The notes under the pieces are model-generated. The model was not told where the DNA came from and did no database searches. It worked only from the letters and a program-made list of their open reading frames with translations. From Sialis fuliginosa (Eukaryota > Arthropoda > Insecta > Megaloptera > Sialidae): DNA of 64,000 nt. Positions within the stretch are counted from its first letter, which is position 1; every line of letters begins with the position of its first letter. The position numbers and the translations under genes were made by a program. The stretch is from contig OY540816.1 in assembly GCA_961205875.1 (NCBI GenBank), positions 5,218,701-5,282,700 on the forward strand. Direction: 5' to 3'. Of this stretch, positions 60,090 through 64,000 are shown in pieces.

Positions 60090-60676
60090 ATATAGAAAAA
60101 TCCACAGAACGTGGCCGCTTTGGGGAACGGCAATAATGCGCGTGTGGGAATGTATATTACCCACCCATAAGTACACGAACTCAAAGTATACTTTATTGTG
60201 GATGTAAACATGGAGTTACAAGTCGATTGCTTGATTCATATAAAAACTGCAGCACAATTTGCATTGAAAAATCGGTTATTTTCACGTTTTCAGAATGGAA
60301 CTTTAAAAAAAAGAAAAATTCATACCACCGCAATTTTATCAGATTCAAACCAATGAATCTGAAATTTTTACTGGACATGTTTTTTGGTACAATGAACCTT
60401 TTCCAGGAGTTTCAAAGGAGCACACCTCTTACATTTCATATGCGCGATTGTTTTATCCAGCGAACGACAATTTCAGCGTTTTTTATTTGGTTTATTTGCT
60501 GTAACTTTTGGAACATCCGAAGCGCACTCCTGAAATTGAGACCAATTATTCTTCTCTTTGTTACGAAGATTTTGAGACGGCATAGAAGAGTGTGCGTTCA
60601 ATGCTCCATTTTGAAGAAGCATTTGAGTATTTTAAATTAAAGCTAATGCGGCCACGTTCTGTGGATTTGCCCATAT
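60090..60676. mobile_element. TIR element with ATCCACAGAACGTGGCC ends and an open frame
   Basis: atccacagaacgtggccgc at the left and gcggccacgttctgtggat at the right are inverted repeats of about 19 bp, with looser pairing (tatat) beyond. The body is not palindromic and is less AT-rich than the surroundings. A 137-codon plus-strand frame (60227-60640) fills it. The class is unknown. Confidence 0.65.
60227..60640 (+). CDS. unrecognised 137-codon frame inside a TIR element
   Basis: ATG to TAA with no recognised domain. The predicted protein starts MLDSYKNCSTICIEKSVIFT, is rich in Phe, Ile and basic residues, and has a cluster of Arg/His near residue 115 (ILRRHRRVCVQ). It is the longest frame in the window outside the CRF-BP gene. 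It may be open by chance because the element is less AT-rich. Confidence 0.2.
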   Translation: MLDSYKNCSTICIEKSVIFTFSEWNFKKKKNSYHRNFIRFKPMNLKFLLDMFFGTMNLFQEFQRSTPLTFHMRDCFIQRTTISAFFIWFICCNFWNIRSALLKLRPIILLFVTKILRRHRRVCVQCSILKKHLSILN

Positions 60677-61392
60677 ACATACTTATACCTTCCGATATTT
60701 TTGGTAAACCCATTTTACAATGAAGTATTTTAATTTATCTGACTACTTAAAGAAATTTTGATTACAATTTTACAATAGAAAAATATTAAGAAAAATTATG
60801 AAAAAGTTACAGTTAAAATGATTATTGTTTCGTAAAACAGAAAAAAATACTATACCAAAATTTTGTACACCAAAAATAAGTCAGAAAAATGTGTCTTATA
60901 TGCCATTAGAAACGACTACACTATTCATTAGCAGTACCTATTACGTATAAGAATGTATAGTATGATTAACATTTTTATTTTTATTAACTCACGACAAGTT
61001 TTATTAAAACCACTATAACAAATATTTTAATGATATATGTATATGTAAGAAACATTGCATAATCCACAATATGAACATCATACCTGTATACATGCAGATA
61101 TTATGTAGGTATACTTTTATACATGCAAGATGTAGACTTTAATATCCGGCTTTATATATAATATACAACCATTACAACTTGCATAGAGCTATTTTATATT
61201 CCAGTAGAGAAGTGTTGATCGTGTCAAACCTTAATTATGTAACAATATTTCTCAAGAGAATCTCTCCACAATGGCAATGGCATGACAGTGTTTGTTAATG
61301 TATAATATAAGTGTTCTTATTCTTAGAGAGTTTTCGTTTCATTTAAAACCATAACATCTGAAAATTGATTCAATATACTATACATATTATAC
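60677..61392. other. AT-rich sequence
   Basis: No supported feature. Confidence 0.4.
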
Positions 61393-62218
61393 TGCTTCCT
61401 CGCAATATCGAAGATACGAGAAGCTTTGTGATCGTTTCAGATTGAGACAAAAAAAATGTTCTCCGATTTCAAAATTTTAAATTGATTTATCCGTTTCACG
61501 TCAAGGCAAACACTTTTCGTTCCGTGTCTGTCTGTCTGTGTGTCCGTCTGTCCCCTGAATCCTTGTCACACGCATAACTCATGAACCACTAAACCGATAT
61601 TATTGAATCTTGGTCGGATAGTTGAGTCTGGCTTGAGGACGGTCCCAATTCAAAATTATCAAAATCGTATGTAAGCGGAAGGGGTGACACCCCAAAATGT
61701 TTATTTTTTCAAGATATCTCAAGAATGACACATGTTACGTGAAAATTTTGTAGGATCTTTTTTGTAGAGCATTAAATTTCCTATAATATGGGTCTACAAC
61801 GTTTGTTGTAAAATATTCCCTTAGATAGATTTATCCCAATTTATTTTAAAAATTCGTGTTTTGTTTTTCTAAATTGATATTTGCTTGACCATATTAAATG
61901 TTACTTTGGCGTTTTAAATGTCATTTTGACGTTTTAAATGTTACTTTGGCGTTTTAAATGTCATTTTGACGTTTGCATAAATTTAAATTTAGATTGAAAT
62001 TATTAAAAAATTAAAAATATATGAAAAAATATTCAGGTGCGTTTTAAGAAAAATGTCGAACTATTTTTTAGTAAAATTGTATAAAAATTAAATGGTTAAC
62101 CAATTCCAGGCAATTTATATAAACACTATCGGTTTTTATTTCAATTGTTGAATAATTAACTACCTTTGGTGAAATTAGCACGAGGAAGCACTGTACATTT
62201 ACTTGGCAGATGTTTTTT
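61393..62218 (+). repeat. GCTTCCTCGC family, full copy (left half of an inverted pair)
   Basis: From gcttcctcgcaatatcgaag to gcacgaggaagcactgtaca and cttggcagatg. It has the four-unit 20-bp minisatellite at about 61892-61972. It faces the inverted copy at 62300-63002 across a spacer of about 80 bp. Confidence 0.8.
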
Positions 62219-62299
62219 TAAATAAACTTTATTTTATATGGAATTAATAATAATTGGTTATTTGCAATTTTTAATATTTGAACACAAAAATGTTTTTAC

Positions 62300-63002
62300 A
62301 AACACAACTGCCAAGTAAATGCACAGTGCTCCCTCGTGCTAAATTTATCAAAGGTAGTTAATAATTCAACAATTTAAATAAAAACCGACAGTGTGTAGAC
62401 AAATTGCCTGGAATTACTAAAAAATTTTAATTCGAAATTTTTCTTAAAACACACCTGATTATTTTGTCGTATATATTTAATTTTTTGACAAATGTCAAAA
62501 TGACATTTAATATGTCCAAGCAAATATCAATTTAGAAAAACAAAACACGAATTTTTAAAATAAATTGAGATAAATCTTTATAAGGGAATATTTTACAACA
62601 AACGTTGTAGACCCATATTATAGGAAATTTAATGCTCTACAAAAAATATTCTATAAAATTTTCACGTAACATGTATTGTTCTTGAGATATCTTGAAAAAA
62701 TAAATATTTTGGGCTGTCACCCCTCCCCCTTACACACGATTTTGATGACCGTCCTCAAACCAAACCCAACCATCCGACCAAGTTTCAACAATATCGGTTC
62801 AGTGGTGTTATGCGTGTGACAAAGATTCATGGGACAGACGGACACATACACGGACAGACAGACAGACACGGAACGAAAAATGTTTGTCTTGACGTGAAAC
62901 GGATAAATCAATTTAAAATTTTGAAATCGGAGAACATTTTTTTTGTCTCAATCTGAAACGATCACAAAGCTTCTCGTATCTTCGATATTGCGAGGAAGCA
63001 AT
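62300..63002 (-). repeat. GCTTCCTCGC family, inverted copy (right half of an inverted pair)
   Basis: It runs from ctgccaagtaaatgcacagt to attgcgaggaagcaa in minus orientation. It has one minisatellite unit, and about 15 bp are missing before gaccgtcctcaaacc. Confidence 0.8.
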
Positions 63003-64000
63003 AGTACCACTACTGCTCATACACATATGTATGTATATTAAAATCGAATTCCACATATGTACAAATGTATATACTGTATATTGAATACAAAAAGAATATA
63101 TGTGACAAAAATGTAAATTCTCGTCATACAATTATTCACTAAATCCGTCGGATCAAAGTTTTCAGTATGTTCAGGAAATTGATTTGTTCATTATATCAAC
63201 AGCAATTTCCTCAATGTACATAATATAACGACCCTTTTTGTGAAAGAGTAGGTACAGAACATGAAACTGGTTTACGTATGAGTTACTTTCCATAAAATTA
63301 CTGTTATATTTCTTCAATAGTAAAGGAAAATTCGTTTGTATATTTTTGTATAGAACGATAATATGATATTTCTGCCTGAATTACATATTTTATATTTGTT
63401 ATGTTCATATATTTCGTGAGTATAATACTCGAAATGAAATTATTTGATTTTTCAATTTATTTTCTTCAATATTAAATATCGGACGACTGAATTGGATAAC
63501 TGTCCAGAACCTCCATCAAAAGAAAGAATAGAGTAATCTGGAAATTTTTGACATACCTTTTTTACTTTATTGCAATGATAAGGCTAAAAAAATAATAAAA
63601 GCAATGAAAAAATTGTTTTTTATTGCTCAATTTTAAATTATTCAATATTAAAAGTAATAAAAATCAGCTCGCACAAAATAGTTTCATGAAGGACAAAAAA
63701 ATAAATTAAAAAAAAAATGTATTTGAAAATTAAATTACAAATTTGAAATAATGCTTTGAGAGTACGTAAGCATTAAATCAAATGTATTAAAGAAAAATTG
63801 TAGGAGGTATTGATATTGCTATTTTCAACGTTTAAGAGAAGTGGTCAATTTGATAAATTTCACTAAACCTATACCAATTTGCAATTACCAAAACACTAGT
63901 TGTAAGTTAAAATAAAATTAAGAAAGTTCATACGAATTAAACATTAATTCTCTAAATACATTTAAACATAAATTATACACCTTAACTACAATATCACAAA
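63003..64000. other. AT-rich sequence at the window edge
   Basis: No supported feature. The missing CRF-BP 5' exon could in principle be here, but no ATG with a hydrophobic leader and a phase-0 donor was convincing on the minus strand. Confidence 0.4.

Noticed and set aside
26950-62880. GTCTGTCTGTCC tracts as independent microsatellites or coding sequence
   Set aside because: They recur at the same position in each copy of two repeat families, so they are part of those elements.
1-64000. CRISPR array, bacterial operon, rRNA or defence system
   Set aside because: Introns with GT/AG splicing, eukaryotic transposons and the absence of long frames show animal nuclear DNA; no regular spacer array or operon was seen.

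Overview
The window looks like AT-rich insect nuclear DNA dominated by non-coding repeats. It contains one recognisable gene, on the minus strand: corticotropin-releasing-factor-binding protein (CRF-BP, CRHBP). I can trace six exons with matching splice sites and reading phases, from 58274 down to a stop codon at 2142. They encode about 298 residues, including all ten cysteines of the family in order. The first exon, with start codon and signal peptide, was not found. It is either upstream of 58274 and not recognisable, or beyond 64000. I cannot fix the insect order.

Gene layout on the minus strand: exon a 58196-58274, exon b 39863-40029, exon c 25059-25269, exon d 9963-10141, exon e 8051-8159, terminal exon 2142-2293. 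The introns are about 18.2, 14.6, 14.9, 1.8 and 5.8 kb. The gene therefore spans about 56 kb for about 0.9 kb of coding sequence. Exons b-d and the terminal exon are visibly richer in GC than their surroundings.

The introns are packed with DNA transposon remnants. They include hAT-type elements with 8-bp target duplications (1711-1998, 2340-3351, 21224-22020, 30015-30190, 54798-55314, 56949-57667), a TTAA-flanked piggyBac-type MITE (52638-52972) and Helitron-like ends (43114-44265, 55558-55844). There are also several interspersed families, about 0.7-0.9 kb each, with short GTCT or GTCC microsatellites. The most striking class is long fold-back elements whose two arms are near-perfect inverted copies; about sixteen are present, 0.4-2.4 kb each. 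Several lie nested inside one another, so relative ages can be read off.

Notable points are: a partial tandem duplication of the acceptor and start of the terminal exon, giving a decoy 3' splice site and later split by a hAT insertion; repeat ends only 22-47 bp from the splice junctions of four exons; a hammerhead-ribozyme-like motif at 10260-10296; and a piggyBac-type insertion whose empty site is preserved in a second copy of the host repeat. I found no rRNA, full tRNA, CRISPR array or bacterial-type system.
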